Assembly: GCA_016928055.1 (NCBI GenBank)
Contig: JAFGLM010000033.1
Span: forward strand, 1 to 64,000
Reading direction: 5' to 3'
DNA length: 64,000 nt
Source: Gammaproteobacteria bacterium
GTDB lineage: Bacteria; Pseudomonadota; Gammaproteobacteria; HTCC5015
Shown: in pieces, positions 37,106 through 47,447 of the stretch
Numbering within the stretch: the stretch's first letter is position 1
Layout: the number at the start of each line of letters is the position of its first letter
Notes under the pieces: generated by a model
The model's database searches: none
What the model was told of the DNA's origin: nothing
Seen by the model: only the letters and a program-made list of their open reading frames with translations
Made by a program: the position numbers and the translations under genes

Positions 37106-38962
37106 ATGAACGAAGCAGCAGTTAACCATAGTCAACAATCGCAAATTAAACAACTTATCGCCAAGGGCAAAGAACAGGGGTTTTTGACTTACTCCGAAGT
37201 GAACGACCACCTCCCGGATGAATTAGTTAATACCGATCAGGTTGAAGACATCATCAGCATGATTAATGATCTTGGTATCAAGGTCCTTGAAACCGCGCCC
37301 GACGCTGACTCCCTGCTACTAACTGACGATGCCGCCACTGACGATGACGCAGCCGAAGAGGCAGCGGCCGCCCTGGCGATGGTGGATAGCGAATTTGGCC
37401 GCACAACGGATCCGGTACGCATGTATATGCGTGAGATGGGCACCGTCGAGCTGCTGACCCGTGAAGGCGAAATTGAGATTGCCAAACGTATTGAAGACGG
37501 TCTGCACCAGGTACTGACCGCCCTTTCAACCTACCCCAATTCTGTTGCCCGAGTGCTGGAGACCTATGATCGCTATCTTGAAGGCGAAGCCCGACTCAGC
37601 GATTTAATCTCAGGCTTTGCCTTGACCGACGCTGACGAGATCCAGACTCCGGTAACACCGGCCTCCGCGGCATCCACTGCCGAGGCAGCCAATGACAGCG
37701 GTGAGGAAGCTGAGGCTGACGCCGACGACGAAGAAGAGGAAGTTGTTGTTGATACCGGTCCCGATCCGGAAGAAGTTGACGCGATTATGAAGCGGCTGAA
37801 GAACTTGTTCACCAAATCCACCCGTAAACGGGGGGCTTTGTTTTCGAACAATAATAAAGTACGCGAGCAAATGTCAGAAACTTTTCTGGAGTTCCGTTAT
37901 GCACCCGCCTACATCGACGGCTTATCACAAAGCTTGCGTCAGATGGTTGGGCGAATTCGCCGTGCCGAACGACAGATTATGGCGATTTGTGTCCGTGAAT
38001 GCGGTATGCCAAGACGTGATTTTATCGATAGTTTCCCCAGCAGAGAAGCCGACCCTACCTGGATCAAGGAATTACTGAAATCCGGTAAGTTGAATAAAAA
38101 CAAACTTCAGGAACACGCGGAAACCATTGAAAGCCAGCAAAACCAGCTCGTCGTCATCGAACAGGAATCCGGTTTAAAGATCAGCGAAATCAAAGAAATC
38201 AATCGCCAGATGTCCATCGGTGAGGCGAAAGCCCGTCGTGCGAAGAAAGAAATGGTTGAAGCCAACCTGCGTCTGGTTATTTCTATCGCCAAAAAATACA
38301 CCAATCGCGGCCTCCAGTTTCTCGATCTGATCCAGGAAGGCAATATCGGCTTAATGAAAGCGGTTGATAAATTTGAATACCGCCGTGGATACAAATTCTC
38401 AACCTATGCGACATGGTGGATTCGCCAGGCGATTACGCGTTCGATTGCTGATCAGGCGCGTACCATCCGTATTCCGGTGCACATGATTGAAACGATTAAT
38501 AAGCTTAATCGTATTTCGCGCCAGGTGCTGCAGGAAATGGGTCGGGACGCAACGCCTGAAGAGCTGGCCGAACGCATGGAAATGCCCGAAGACAAGATCC
38601 GCAAAGTGCTTAAAATCGCCAAAGAACCGATCTCCATGGAAACACCCATCGGAGATGATGAAGATTCGCACCTGGGCGATTTTATCGAAGACGGTAATGT
38701 ATTATCTCCCATCGAAACCGCCCTAAATGAGGGGTTGTCAGAAGTCACTCGCGAAGTACTGGCCGGCCTGACGCCGAGAGAAGCCAAGGTACTCCGTATG
38801 CGGTTTGGCATTAATATGAATACCGACCACACGCTGGAAGAAGTCGGCAAGCAGTTCGACGTCACCCGCGAACGCATTCGCCAAATCGAAGCCAAGGCCT
38901 TGCGCAAACTACGGCATCCATCGCGCTCTGATCGCCTTCGCAGCTTTCTTGATCAGGAATAG
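37106..38962 (+). CDS. rpoD: RNA polymerase sigma factor RpoD (sigma-70)
   Basis: This is the primary housekeeping sigma factor. The start at [17 protein letters not shown] gives 618 residues and matches the family; an upstream ATG at 37055 adds 17 unrelated residues. Region 1.1 and an acidic, Ala/Glu-rich non-conserved region precede the core. Region 2 includes [27 protein letters not shown], and region 4.2 includes [33 protein letters not shown]. It is followed by tRNA-Ile(CAU) as in Pseudomonas, but dnaG is not upstream. Confidence 0.97.
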   Translation: MNEAAVNHSQQSQIKQLIAKGKEQGFLTYSEVNDHLPDELVNTDQVEDIISMINDLGIKVLETAPDADSLLLTDDAATDDDAAEEAAAALAMVDSEFGRTTDPVRMYMREMGTVELLTREGEIEIAKRIEDGLHQVLTALSTYPNSVARVLETYDRYLEGEARLSDLISGFALTDADEIQTPVTPASAASTAEAANDSGEEAEADADDEEEEVVVDTGPDPEEVDAIMKRLKNLFTKSTRKRGALFSNNNKVREQMSETFLEFRYAPAYIDGLSQSLRQMVGRIRRAERQIMAICVRECGMPRRDFIDSFPSREADPTWIKELLKSGKLNKNKLQEHAETIESQQNQLVVIEQESGLKISEIKEINRQMSIGEAKARRAKKEMVEANLRLVISIAKKYTNRGLQFLDLIQEGNIGLMKAVDKFEYRRGYKFSTYATWWIRQAITRSIADQARTIRIPVHMIETINKLNRISRQVLQEMGRDATPEELAERMEMPEDKIRKVLKIAKEPISMETPIGDDEDSHLGDFIEDGNVLSPIETALNEGLSEVTREVLAGLTPREAKVLRMRFGINMNTDHTLEEVGKQFDVTRERIRQIEAKALRKLRHPSRSDRLRSFLDQE

Positions 38963-39137
38963 TTCGGTATCCTTACGACCCGCCTGGAAAAGCGGGCGTA
39001 TTTCGGAGTTAGGAGTGATAGCTTTATTAGTGTGATGAAACTTTATTCCTTACGCTAATAACTTGCAGATAGAAAGGACCAAAGCCGGTAATATGCCGGA
39101 TTCGTCCGGCAAGACTATCTCACACATCCCTGTGTTC

Positions 39138-39214
39138 GGGCCTGTAGCTCAGCTGGTTAGAGCCGTGGACTCATAATCCATTGGTCGTAGGTTCAAGTCC
39201 TACCGGGCCCACCA
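39138..39214 (+). tRNA. tRNA-Ile2 (CAU anticodon, lysidine-modified)
   Basis: The 77-nt gene starts GGGCCTGTAGCTCAG and ends with encoded CCA. The anticodon stem GTGGA/TCCAT... encloses CTCATAA, anticodon CAU. The T-arm reads GGTTCAAGT. The anticodon arm and the sequence TTGGTCG in the variable region match tRNA-Ile2 rather than tRNA-Met, so the C34 is expected to become lysidine and decode AUA. It follows rpoD. Confidence 0.9.
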
Positions 39215-39349
39215 TTTCAAGTGTTGTTTCAAAATCCCTTCTGCGCTCGCGTCCTAATCTAGACTGAGTAAATATTCCCCTATATCCGCCGATAATCAGT
39301 TGATACCCCCCTGGGTGTCCGTTGGCGTATTGGACCGATTATCAGGAAA

Positions 39350-40825
39350 ATGAGCAAAAATAATTCGGAACTCACTGAGCTTAAACAGCTAAACCTGGAT
39401 CTGGCTCTGCGCCTGGAGCGTTATGAGCAGCAGTTGCGGCGTATGAAGCTGATCAATGAGATTGCCGAAGCCGCTAATAGCACCAGTGACCCTCATCAAG
39501 CGGTACGCCATACGCTGGAACAAATATGCCAGAGTGCCAATTGGCCATTGGCACACGCATATTTCGCCAAGACCAGTGACAACCAAACCGAGCTGATTTC
39601 CTCTCGCATTTGGTACATTACTGAAAGCGGTAATTTTGATGAATTTATTGTTGTTTCGGAAGCGGCACGCTTTAAGCCCGGACAAGGCCTGCCTGGCATT
39701 GTATTACGCGACCGCGAGGCACTTTGGGCTAATGCTATTCGTAGTGATGCAAAACGATTTGCGCTGGGTCGTAAAATCGGCATCCAAAGTGCATTTGCTT
39801 TCCCGGTTATGATGGGTGATAGCGTCGCAGCAGTACTTGAGTTCTTTTCCGGTCTGAATCTGGCGCCCGATGAGATTTTGCTGGATATCGTTGCACAATT
39901 GGGCATGTTGCTTGGACGGGTATTTGAGCGCGCGCATGCCGCTGAAGAAAGAGCTGCTTTGAACGCGCAACTTATAAAAGCCTCAAGGCGTGCCGGTATG
40001 GCAGAAATTGCCGCCGGCGTATTGCATGATGTCGGTAACGTACTTAATAGCATCACCGTTTCATCAAATTTGATGAGTGAATACAGCGAAAAGACCAGTA
40101 TCAAACGGGTTAGCAAATTGGCCGGCTTGCTGCGTGATAACCAGGCCAATCTTGAGGAATTTCTTACAACAGAAAAGAACGGGCTTAACGTTATCAACTA
40201 TACTGAACAACTGGGACAGCAATTACGTGAAGAACAAAAAATGCTTAACAATGAACTTAAATCACTACTAAAAAATGTTGCTCACGTAAAAAATATTATT
40301 CAGCGGCAGCAGAACTATGCCGTACCAAGCTCCATAAAAGAATACGTGCGCCTGGATGATCTTATCGATGACGCCTTGAAAATAAATAATTTACAGAGCC
40401 ACAGTTATGGTATTTCGATTTATAAAAATTTAGCTGAAATACCACCCTTGTATGTTGATAAACATAATTTGATTCAAATTCTGAACAACCTTATTTGTAA
40501 TGCCAAGCAAGCTCTGGAAGGACAGACCGCCAAACCTTACATAAAAGTAATTTCAACCCTCAATCAGGACGATGGAACCGTTTCAGTCTCGGTAGTCGAC
40601 AATGGTTGTGGTATCACCACAGAAAATAAAAGCAAAATTTTTCAATTCGGGTTTACCACCAAAGCAAGCGGCCATGGCTTTGGTTTGCATACCAGTGCCA
40701 ATACAGCACAAGCTATGGGTGGCAAGCTATCATTTACAAGTGAAGGATATGGACTGGGTACAACTTTCACTTTGGTCTTGCCAATTAAAACAGATCACTC
40801 GACAGAAGGAGAGGCTGCCGCATGA
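39350..40825 (+). CDS. Histidine kinase with GAF-like sensor domain
   Basis: The 491-residue cytoplasmic kinase has a coiled-coil start, a GAF-like domain (about 40-190, with FKPGQGLPGIV), then a dimerisation helix with the phospho-acceptor candidate His226 in GVLHDVGNVLNS, a variant H-box of the HDxGN type. The ATPase domain (about 340-485) shows NNLICNAKQAL, VDNGCGI and GHGFGLHTSAN. No membrane segment is visible. The receiver gene overlaps it by ATGA, indicating translational coupling. Confidence 0.88.
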   Translation: MSKNNSELTELKQLNLDLALRLERYEQQLRRMKLINEIAEAANSTSDPHQAVRHTLEQICQSANWPLAHAYFAKTSDNQTELISSRIWYITESGNFDEFIVVSEAARFKPGQGLPGIVLRDREALWANAIRSDAKRFALGRKIGIQSAFAFPVMMGDSVAAVLEFFSGLNLAPDEILLDIVAQLGMLLGRVFERAHAAEERAALNAQLIKASRRAGMAEIAAGVLHDVGNVLNSITVSSNLMSEYSEKTSIKRVSKLAGLLRDNQANLEEFLTTEKNGLNVINYTEQLGQQLREEQKMLNNELKSLLKNVAHVKNIIQRQQNYAVPSSIKEYVRLDDLIDDALKINNLQSHSYGISIYKNLAEIPPLYVDKHNLIQILNNLICNAKQALEGQTAKPYIKVISTLNQDDGTVSVSVVDNGCGITTENKSKIFQFGFTTKASGHGFGLHTSANTAQAMGGKLSFTSEGYGLGTTFTLVLPIKTDHSTEGEAAA

Positions 40826-41670
40826 GTACTCATATTGAACCTGGACATTATCGCCTGTTGGTGGTTGACGATAACAGGGCGATTCATGAGGATTTCCGAA
40901 AAATCCTGACTCCCGATTTAGAGCTCAAACAATTAAATGAAATCGAGGCGGATTTGTTCGGAAAAACCATCGAAGTATCACCACTCCAGGATTTTGACAT
41001 TGATTCAGCTTTCCAGGGAGAGGAAGGTCTAAGTTGTGTTCAAAACGCATTGAATGAGGGCCGTCCATACTCCCTCGCCTTTATCGATATGCGTATGCCA
41101 CCAGGCTGGAATGGGATTGAAACAATTGAGCATATCTGGGAAGTTGACCCGCAACTTCAAATTGTTATTTGTTCAGCTTACTCTGATCATTCCTGGGCAG
41201 AAATCTCGCAGCGCCTTGGACACAACGACCGTTTACTTATTTTAAAAAAGCCATTTGATAATGTTGAAATCCTGCAAATGGCTTACGCTATGAGCAATAA
41301 ATGCGAATTAGCCAGAAAACAAATTCTGTGGCAGCAAAGCAATCTTGCCAGCAAAACGGGTAAACTGGATAGCGACGACAGTAAGTTACTGGCGCCGATA
41401 GAAGATATCCGTGAGAGTGTCAAAATACTGCAAACGACATTCGAAAAATTCAACACCCAGTTTAATCAACTTCGTACTGCGTTAACCGATCAATCGTCGC
41501 TCAATTCAGATCAAACCATTAGAGAATTGTTGAAGACCACAGACTTTCCTGAATTTGGGCAGAGTATCCCAGATGTTTTTCAACGCCTGCATTTGGCGCT
41601 GAAAAAAGTGAAGACGGGATCCGATACCACAGCTGCGAAAGATGACAACCCAAACAAACCGGTGCATTAA
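40822..41670 (+). CDS. Receiver-domain protein with enlarged receiver and coiled-coil C-terminus
   Basis: The 282-residue product opens RLLVVDDNRAIHEDF, an acidic pocket. The phospho-acceptor candidate is Asp89 in LAFIDMRMPPGWNG, and the Lys pair at 142-143 precedes PFDN. About 30 extra residues separate the acidic pocket from Asp89, compared with typical receivers. After about residue 155 the protein is helical and charged and has no recognisable DNA-binding or enzymatic output domain. It probably relays the signal of the upstream kinase to an unknown target. Confidence 0.8.
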   Translation: MSTHIEPGHYRLLVVDDNRAIHEDFRKILTPDLELKQLNEIEADLFGKTIEVSPLQDFDIDSAFQGEEGLSCVQNALNEGRPYSLAFIDMRMPPGWNGIETIEHIWEVDPQLQIVICSAYSDHSWAEISQRLGHNDRLLILKKPFDNVEILQMAYAMSNKCELARKQILWQQSNLASKTGKLDSDDSKLLAPIEDIRESVKILQTTFEKFNTQFNQLRTALTDQSSLNSDQTIRELLKTTDFPEFGQSIPDVFQRLHLALKKVKTGSDTTAAKDDNPNKPVH

Positions 41671-41681
41671 TTAGTAATTCC

Positions 41682-41713
41682 AAAAAAAGGCCCCACTTTG
41701 TTTTGGTGGGGCC
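41682..41713 (-). terminator. Intrinsic terminator of the his-tat-gpmA side
   Basis: The stem GGCCCCAC/GTGGGGCC (41689-41696 with 41706-41713) is followed on the minus strand by seven Ts (complement of 41682-41688). No T-run follows on the plus strand. It therefore ends leftward transcription from gpmA, about 190 bp beyond its stop. Confidence 0.75.
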
Positions 41714-41898
41714 GGCGTCAAAAATAAATTTCGACAAGGGGGGGGGTAACTAAGCCAAACAACTAATGCACCATCACTGCTCACGTGTTTTCTATCACTT
41801 CTACCGAACGAAACATCTCGGTAATCACTGAGGAACATAATCCTAAAAGGTGCTGCTTCGGACTGTTAATCAGTTCACATAATGGCAATTAGCGCTGT

Positions 41899-42651
41899 TT
41901 ACTTGGCCTTACCCTGATTCGCCACTGCAGCCATCAATTTGGCCACCTCTTCAGGATCACCCAGATATTTTTTACTGACAGGACGCAGGTTTTCATCCAA
42001 CTCGTAAACCAACGGCAACCCCGTTGGGATATTCAGTTTCAGAATCGCTTCGTCACTCATATCATCAAGATACTTAACCAGAGCTCGTAAACTGTTGCCG
42101 TGTGCAGCAACTAAAACACGTTGTCCACTACGAATCGCCGGGACAATGGCATCGTGCCAATAAGGCAAGGCGCGTTCAATGGTATCTTTCAAGCTTTCAG
42201 CGCGCGGCAGTACCAGCTTATCGAGCATCGCATAGCGCGGATCAAAACCGGGAAACCGTTCGTCGTTCAAATCCAGCAAAGGAGGCGGAGTATCAAAACT
42301 ACGGCGCCAGATCAGCACCTGCTCTTCGCCATGTTTGGCGGCTGTTTCCGCTTTGTTTAAACCCTGTAATCCACCGTAATGACGCTCATTTAGGCGCCAG
42401 CTGCGGAATACCGGAATATACACTTGATCCATTTCATCCAGCACATTCCACAGGGTGTGTATCGCGCGTTTTAATACTGAAGTAAAAGCCACATCAAAGA
42501 CATAGCCTTCCTGTTTTAATCTTTGCCCGGCGGCCTTCGCTTCCGCCAAGCCTTTTTCACTAAGATCGACATCGTGCCATCCTGTGAAACGGTTTTCCTT
42601 GTTCCACTGGCTTTCACCATGACGAATGAGCACTAATTTATACTTTGACAT
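41899..42651 (-). CDS. gpmA: 2,3-bisphosphoglycerate-dependent phosphoglycerate mutase
   Basis: GpmA interconverts 3- and 2-phosphoglycerate. The start at [17 protein letters not shown] gives 250 residues, the usual length; a frame open to 42807 adds unrelated residues overlapping tatC. The phosphohistidine is in [10 protein letters not shown], and [10 protein letters not shown] and [18 protein letters not shown] are intact. It lies 68 bp downstream of tatC and is followed by a strong terminator. Confidence 0.95.
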   Translation of the reverse strand: MSKYKLVLIRHGESQWNKENRFTGWHDVDLSEKGLAEAKAAGQRLKQEGYVFDVAFTSVLKRAIHTLWNVLDEMDQVYIPVFRSWRLNERHYGGLQGLNKAETAAKHGEEQVLIWRRSFDTPPPLLDLNDERFPGFDPRYAMLDKLVLPRAESLKDTIERALPYWHDAIVPAIRSGQRVLVAAHGNSLRALVKYLDDMSDEAILKLNIPTGLPLVYELDENLRPVSKKYLGDPEEVAKLMAAVANQGKAK

Positions 42652-42719
42652 ATATACAATCCTTCTCCGGAATTCGCGGCTAGTTTTACTATTACCAGGG
42701 ATTAAATTGAATAGGTATT

Positions 42720-43487
42720 TTAACTGGCGGACTCGGTATTGACGTCGTTGCCGCGCCTGCGCAGCATGAACCGCGATGCAATAATACCGGACTCGTACAA
42801 AATCCACATCGGCACTGCCAGCAATATCTGCGACACGACATCAGGTGGCGTTAACAGCATACCAATAATAAATGCCGCGACGATAATATAGGGTCGCTTG
42901 CCGGCCAGAGCCGCCGGCGTCGTCACGCCTATTGCCACCAGCAATACAATGGCCACCGGTATTTCAAAAGCCACCCCAAATGCCAGAAATAACGCCATTG
43001 CGAAATCCAGGTAACGCGCGATATCGGGCATTACAGTTATGCCTGCCGGAGCTGTACTGATAATAAATGCAAATACCAACGGGAATACAACCAGATAGGC
43101 AAACGTTACGCCAAGATAAAACAGCACGGTGCTGGATACCATCAATGGCGCAACCATTTTTTTCTCGCGCTGATACAATCCCGGTGCCACAAAGGCCCAT
43201 ATATGATAAAGCGTAAAAGGCACCGTAATAAATATAGCCAGCAGCGCAACAAACTTAAATGGAATTAAAAATGGAGTGACGATATCCACCGCAATCATGG
43301 TGGCACCTTCCGGCAGCTGCTGTGTTAACGGAAGCGCCAGCAGGCTATATAACTTATTAGCAAACGGCAGTAATAATAATAGAACCGGTATGATTCCGGC
43401 GGCAATGTATAAAAGACGATTGCGCAATTCAATCAGATGCGAAACAAATCCACCGTCCGCGGCGTCAATGGGTTGACTATTTTTCAT
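42720..43487 (-). CDS. tatC: Twin-arginine translocase subunit TatC
   Basis: TatC is the six-helix inner-membrane receptor for folded twin-arginine substrates. The 255-residue product has [11 protein letters not shown] at the start and [24 protein letters not shown] block [14 protein letters not shown]. The motif [23 protein letters not shown] near helix 5-6 completes the identification. Its start overlaps the tatB stop by 11 bp. The Tat-signal protein at 18448 would be a substrate. Confidence 0.96.
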   Translation of the reverse strand: MKNSQPIDAADGGFVSHLIELRNRLLYIAAGIIPVLLLLLPFANKLYSLLALPLTQQLPEGATMIAVDIVTPFLIPFKFVALLAIFITVPFTLYHIWAFVAPGLYQREKKMVAPLMVSSTVLFYLGVTFAYLVVFPLVFAFIISTAPAGITVMPDIARYLDFAMALFLAFGVAFEIPVAIVLLVAIGVTTPAALAGKRPYIIVAAFIIGMLLTPPDVVSQILLAVPMWILYESGIIASRFMLRRRGNDVNTESAS

Positions 43488-43815
43488 TTTGCTTGTCTTT
43501 CGACGCGGATTTTTTGGGTGCGGCTTCTATTGGACCAGGAATATTTTCATCAAATTCTTTTTTTATTTGTTCTGCGGCGGATTTAACCGTTTCGGCGACA
43601 TTTTCAAGTTCGTCTTTTTGTTCTTTGAATGTCTGTTGAATTTCGTAATTGTGTAATTCCCTTTCCAACTCAAAACGCGCATTGCGAATAAACCTCTGCA
43701 ATTTACCGAACCATTTCCCCGCCACATAGGCAACCTTTGGTAATCGCTCCGGACCAATGACTACCAGCGCGACCAACGCAATCAGACACAACTCCCAAAA
43801 GCCGATATCAAACAT
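43477..43815 (-). CDS. tatB: Sec-independent translocase subunit TatB
   Basis: TatB is a single-pass partner of TatC. The 112-residue product begins MFDIGFWELCLIALVALVVIGPERLPKVA, with the hydrophobic helix and the GPERLP hinge, then an amphipathic helix and a charged tail ending [11 protein letters not shown]. It is 25 bp after tatA and overlaps tatC. Confidence 0.94.
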   Translation of the reverse strand: MFDIGFWELCLIALVALVVIGPERLPKVAYVAGKWFGKLQRFIRNARFELERELHNYEIQQTFKEQKDELENVAETVKSAAEQIKKEFDENIPGPIEAAPKKSASKDKQNEK

Positions 43816-43840
43816 CTAATGATTGTCACCGAAGATCGTA

Positions 43841-44047
43841 TTAATCATCTTCTTTACGCGACTGACCTTCTATTGTTTTAGTCTGCTCGTCATCGTTGGA
43901 GTCGTCATCTTCCTGGCTGGCCTTGCGAAAATTTCGAATTGCACCGCCTAAATCTGCACCGATATTTCGAAGTTTCTTGGTGCCGAACAACAAGACGACA
44001 ATCAACAATATGATTAACAATTGGAAAACACTAATACCGCTAAGCAT
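43841..44047 (-). CDS. tatA: Sec-independent translocase subunit TatA
   Basis: TatA forms the transport pore. The 68-residue product has an N-terminal membrane helix ([20 protein letters not shown]) with the [10 protein letters not shown] hinge, an amphipathic helix, and an acidic tail. It is the first tat gene, 26 bp after hisE. Confidence 0.94.
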   Translation of the reverse strand: MLSGISVFQLLIILLIVVLLFGTKKLRNIGADLGGAIRNFRKASQEDDDSNDDEQTKTIEGQSRKEDD

Positions 44048-44073
44048 AACCGGTCTCCTGTTTTTAAAATGGC

Positions 44074-44412
44074 TTAATCCGTTTTTCGGGAATTTTTTTC
44101 GATAATACCGGAAGTACCAAAACGACGTTGTAATTCTTCCAGTATCGCTGCCGGGGCAATATCAAGCTGCGATAGCATAACCATTAAGTGGAACCATAAA
44201 TCAGCCGTTTCATAAATCACCTGATCCCGTTCGCCGGATTTGGCAGCCAGAATGGTTTCAACCGCTTCTTCGCCGACCTTTTTTAAAATGGCATCCTGAC
44301 CCCTGGCAAATAAACTTGCTGTATAGGAGCCGGCTGGATCAGCACGCTTGCGCTCATCAAGAACTTTTGCGATGCGGGACAGGATGTTTTGGGGATCAGT
44401 TGCTTCGGCCAT
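44074..44412 (-). CDS. hisE: Phosphoribosyl-ATP pyrophosphatase
   Basis: HisE hydrolyses phosphoribosyl-ATP to phosphoribosyl-AMP. The 112-residue product has [17 protein letters not shown] with the metal-binding glutamates, and [16 protein letters not shown]. It is monofunctional. The following enzyme, HisI, is usually just upstream but is not present here, since hisF precedes hisE by 32 bp. It is followed directly by tatA, as in Pseudomonas. Confidence 0.93.
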   Translation of the reverse strand: MAEATDPQNILSRIAKVLDERKRADPAGSYTASLFARGQDAILKKVGEEAVETILAAKSGERDQVIYETADLWFHLMVMLSQLDIAPAAILEELQRRFGTSGIIEKNSRKTD

Positions 44413-44444
44413 GCGCTGTCTCCACTAGTGAGTACGCGATTCTA

Positions 44445-45215
44445 TCACAGCCGGACTTCGACACCGGCCGCCTGCATATGGCGCTTGGCTTCTTCAATGG
44501 AATACTCGGCAAAGTGAAAAATACTGGCCGCCAACACCGCGTCGGCTTTGCCTTCGACAACCCCCGCAACCAGATGATCCAGTGTACCGACCCCACCGGA
44601 AGCAATGACCGGTAACTTTACCGCCTCACTGATGGTTCGGGTTAAGTTAAGATCAAAACCGAGTTTAGTGCCATCGCGATCCATACTGGTCAACAAAATT
44701 TCACCGGCGCCATACGCCTCCATCTTCAACGCCCATTCCACCGCGTCAATGCCTGTCGCGATACGTCCACCATGTGTATAAACCTCCCAACGCGCCGGAT
44801 TGCTGCCAGGAATCTGTTTGGCATCAATCGCCACCACTATGCATTGCGCGCCCACCAGGTCGGTTGCCTGCTTGATCAGATCCGGATTGCTGATCGCCGC
44901 AGTATTCACACCCACTTTATCAGCACCGGCATTCAGCATACGGCGGACATCGGCGAAACTGCGTATCCCGCCACCAACCGTCAACGGAATAAATACCTGC
45001 TCCGCGACCTGCTCAACGACATGTACCATAGTTTCGCGATTGTCAGAACTGGCCGTGATATCCAGAAAAGTCACTTCATCTGCACCTTCGCGATCATAGC
45101 GACGAGCGACCTCAACAGGATCACCCGCGTCCCGGATATCAACAAAGTTAACGCCTTTGACAACGCGGCCATTGTCAACGTCAAGACAGGGAATAATGCG
45201 TTTAGCGAGTGACAC
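44445..45215 (-). CDS. hisF: Imidazole glycerol phosphate synthase, cyclase subunit
   Basis: HisF condenses PRFAR with ammonia from HisH, yielding imidazole glycerol phosphate and AICAR. The 256-residue TIM barrel starts [21 protein letters not shown], with catalytic Asp near residue 11, and has [13 protein letters not shown], with the second Asp near residue 130. It comes 60 bp after hisA. Confidence 0.97.
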   Translation of the reverse strand: MSLAKRIIPCLDVDNGRVVKGVNFVDIRDAGDPVEVARRYDREGADEVTFLDITASSDNRETMVHVVEQVAEQVFIPLTVGGGIRSFADVRRMLNAGADKVGVNTAAISNPDLIKQATDLVGAQCIVVAIDAKQIPGSNPARWEVYTHGGRIATGIDAVEWALKMEAYGAGEILLTSMDRDGTKLGFDLNLTRTISEAVKLPVIASGGVGTLDHLVAGVVEGKADAVLAASIFHFAEYSIEEAKRHMQAAGVEVRL

Positions 45216-45275
45216 GCGCGACTCTGGAGAAGAAATACAATAGGAATAATACTTGCCTTGCGGCTCTCTTAAAAA

Positions 45276-46007
45276 TTATTTGTTACCGAAACGCTTAAAT
45301 GCTTCGGCCAGATCGATTTCGCCTTCATACAAGGCACGACCGACGATAACACCCATAACACCTTCCTGTTCCACCTTGGACAGTGCAACCAAATCATCCA
45401 TATGGTTGACACCGCCGGAGGCAATAACCGGGACACGAACGGACTGAGCGAGTTTGACGGTAGAAGGGATATTAACGCCTGTCATCATGCCATCACGTGC
45501 TATGTCTGTGTATACAATCGCGTCTACCCCATCGCGCTCAAAATGTTGCGCTAAATCGATAACATCGTGATTGGAAAGCTTGCTCCAGCCATCAATAGCA
45601 ACTTTGCCGTCTTTTGCATCAAGACCAACGATAATATGACCCGGAAAAGACAAACACAGGTCATTTACAAAATGTGGTTCGCTGACAGCTTTGGTGCCAA
45701 TGATAACGTAACTGACGCCGGCATCCAGATACTCCTGTACCGTGTCTTCATCACGAATACCACCACCCACCTGTATTGACAACTGTGGATACGATTCCGC
45801 AATACTGTGTATGACATCCGAGTTACGCGGTTTGCCTGCCATAGCCCCGTCCAGATCAATCACGTGCAACCGCTCAGCACCGGCATCAACCCAGCGCTTC
45901 ACCATGTCCAACGGGTTATCGGAAAAAACGGTATGTTCTTCCATTCTTCCCTGGCGCAAGCGAACACATTTTCCTTCTTTCAAATCAATCGCCGGAATAA
46001 TTAACAC
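45276..46007 (-). CDS. hisA: Phosphoribosylformimino-5-aminoimidazole carboxamide ribotide isomerase
   Basis: HisA isomerises ProFAR to PRFAR. The 243-residue TIM barrel has [17 protein letters not shown] with catalytic Asp8, and [14 protein letters not shown] with the second catalytic Asp. Lengths and motifs fit the family throughout. It sits between hisH and hisF. Confidence 0.97.
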   Translation of the reverse strand: MLIIPAIDLKEGKCVRLRQGRMEEHTVFSDNPLDMVKRWVDAGAERLHVIDLDGAMAGKPRNSDVIHSIAESYPQLSIQVGGGIRDEDTVQEYLDAGVSYVIIGTKAVSEPHFVNDLCLSFPGHIIVGLDAKDGKVAIDGWSKLSNHDVIDLAQHFERDGVDAIVYTDIARDGMMTGVNIPSTVKLAQSVRVPVIASGGVNHMDDLVALSKVEQEGVMGVIVGRALYEGEIDLAEAFKRFGNK

Positions 46008-46053
46008 AATAACACCTTAGGGTTTTTAAATACTGAAATAACTGTCAGGGAAT

Positions 46054-46698
46054 TCAGCTCTGTCCATTCCAATGCACAAAGTTGTTAAGTAATTTCAAAC
46101 CTTCATCCGCGCTTTTCTCCGGGTGAAACTGTACAGCGAATACATTCCCACGCGCAATAGCACAGGTAAACTCAATTCCATAATCAGTCGTGCCAACGAT
46201 TACATCGGCATCCTGTGGCTTAACATAATAGCTATGTACAAAATAAAAACGCGCGCCATCAGAAATTCCGCGCCACAAGGGATGCCGGCGTTGCTGCTTA
46301 ACTCGATTCCAGCCCATATGCGGGAGTTTGTACTGACTACTTTGCAGTTCGGCATGATTGCCAAAGAAGTGAACCTCACCATCAAATACATCCAGACAGC
46401 CAGTGCCCTTGTTTTCTTCGCTGTGCGTCATCAATACCTGCAACCCCATACAAATACCGAGAAAAGGCTTTTCTGTAGCCGCCTTTAACAGCGCTTCAAT
46501 GAGATTATGTTCGCGTAAGGCATGCATGCACCCCCGGGCGGCGCCCTGACCCGGCACAATAACACGATCAGCAGCTGCAATGACTTTGACATCGTCTGTC
46601 AGGACGACATGCATTTGCTTGTCGACGACACGCTCAACCGCCTTGGCAACCGAACGCAGATTACCCATGCCATAATCGACCACTGCAATGGTTTTCAT
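46054..46698 (-). CDS. hisH: Imidazole glycerol phosphate synthase, glutaminase subunit
   Basis: HisH provides ammonia from glutamine to HisF. The 214-residue class I amidotransferase has the nucleophile Cys in FLGICMGLQVL, and the His-Glu pair in AVQFHPEKSADEG. It lies 81 bp downstream of hisB and 46 bp upstream of hisA. Confidence 0.96.
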   Translation of the reverse strand: MKTIAVVDYGMGNLRSVAKAVERVVDKQMHVVLTDDVKVIAAADRVIVPGQGAARGCMHALREHNLIEALLKAATEKPFLGICMGLQVLMTHSEENKGTGCLDVFDGEVHFFGNHAELQSSQYKLPHMGWNRVKQQRRHPLWRGISDGARFYFVHSYYVKPQDADVIVGTTDYGIEFTCAIARGNVFAVQFHPEKSADEGLKLLNNFVHWNGQS

Positions 46699-46779
46699 CG
46701 AATAGAAATATTTACCGGTGATTTAGAATTTGAGGATGCAAGTCAACCTGTTAACAGTCATGATTGCTGAACCTGTTAC

Positions 46780-47373
46780 CTACAAAGCTCCTTTGGTGCT
46801 AGGCAAAATACCTGCCATTTTTGGATCGATTTCGACAGCGGCACGCACCGCACGCCCAAACGCCTTAAACACGGTTTCAGCAATATGGTGGGCATTTTTC
46901 CCTTCGATATTATCAACATGCAAGGTGACGCAGGCATGGTTGACAAAACCCTGAAAAAACTCCATCAATAAGTCCACATCAAATTCACCTACGCGCGAAC
47001 GTGGAAAATTGACACGCCAACCAAGACCGGGACGACCCGAACAATCCAGCACCACACGGGATAAGGCTTCGTCCAGTGGCACATAAGCCTGCGCGTAGCG
47101 ACGTATACCGATCTTTTCAGCCAATGCCTGATTGAATGCCTGTCCTAGTGTAATCCCTACATCCTCCACAGTGTGATGCGCATCGATCTGCAAATCACCC
47201 CTGGCGGTAATGTCGAGATCCAGCATTCCGTGACGTGCTACCTGTTCCAGCATATGCTCAAAAAAAGGCAACCCGATATCAAGCTTGCACTGACCGCTAC
47301 CATCAAGATTGAGTTTGATGCTGATTTGCGTTTCTTTGGTATCGCGATTAACGCTTGCGACTCGCGCCGACAT
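46780..47373 (-). CDS. hisB: Imidazoleglycerol-phosphate dehydratase
   Basis: The enzyme removes water from imidazole glycerol phosphate. The start is placed at [19 protein letters not shown] (197 residues), because an upstream Met at 47421 adds a leader with no family match. The metal-binding motifs [14 protein letters not shown] and [14 protein letters not shown] are present. It is the monofunctional form, not fused to histidinol phosphatase. It is the first his gene, 74 bp after dtd. Confidence 0.96.
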   Translation of the reverse strand: MSARVASVNRDTKETQISIKLNLDGSGQCKLDIGLPFFEHMLEQVARHGMLDLDITARGDLQIDAHHTVEDVGITLGQAFNQALAEKIGIRRYAQAYVPLDEALSRVVLDCSGRPGLGWRVNFPRSRVGEFDVDLLMEFFQGFVNHACVTLHVDNIEGKNAHHIAETVFKAFGRAVRAAVEIDPKMAGILPSTKGAL

Positions 47374-47447
47374 AAAAATGACTCCGAATATTTGCGCTAA
47401 GGATACATTAGCAATCTGCAATTGTCAGTTTTGTGAAGCCCGTAAAT

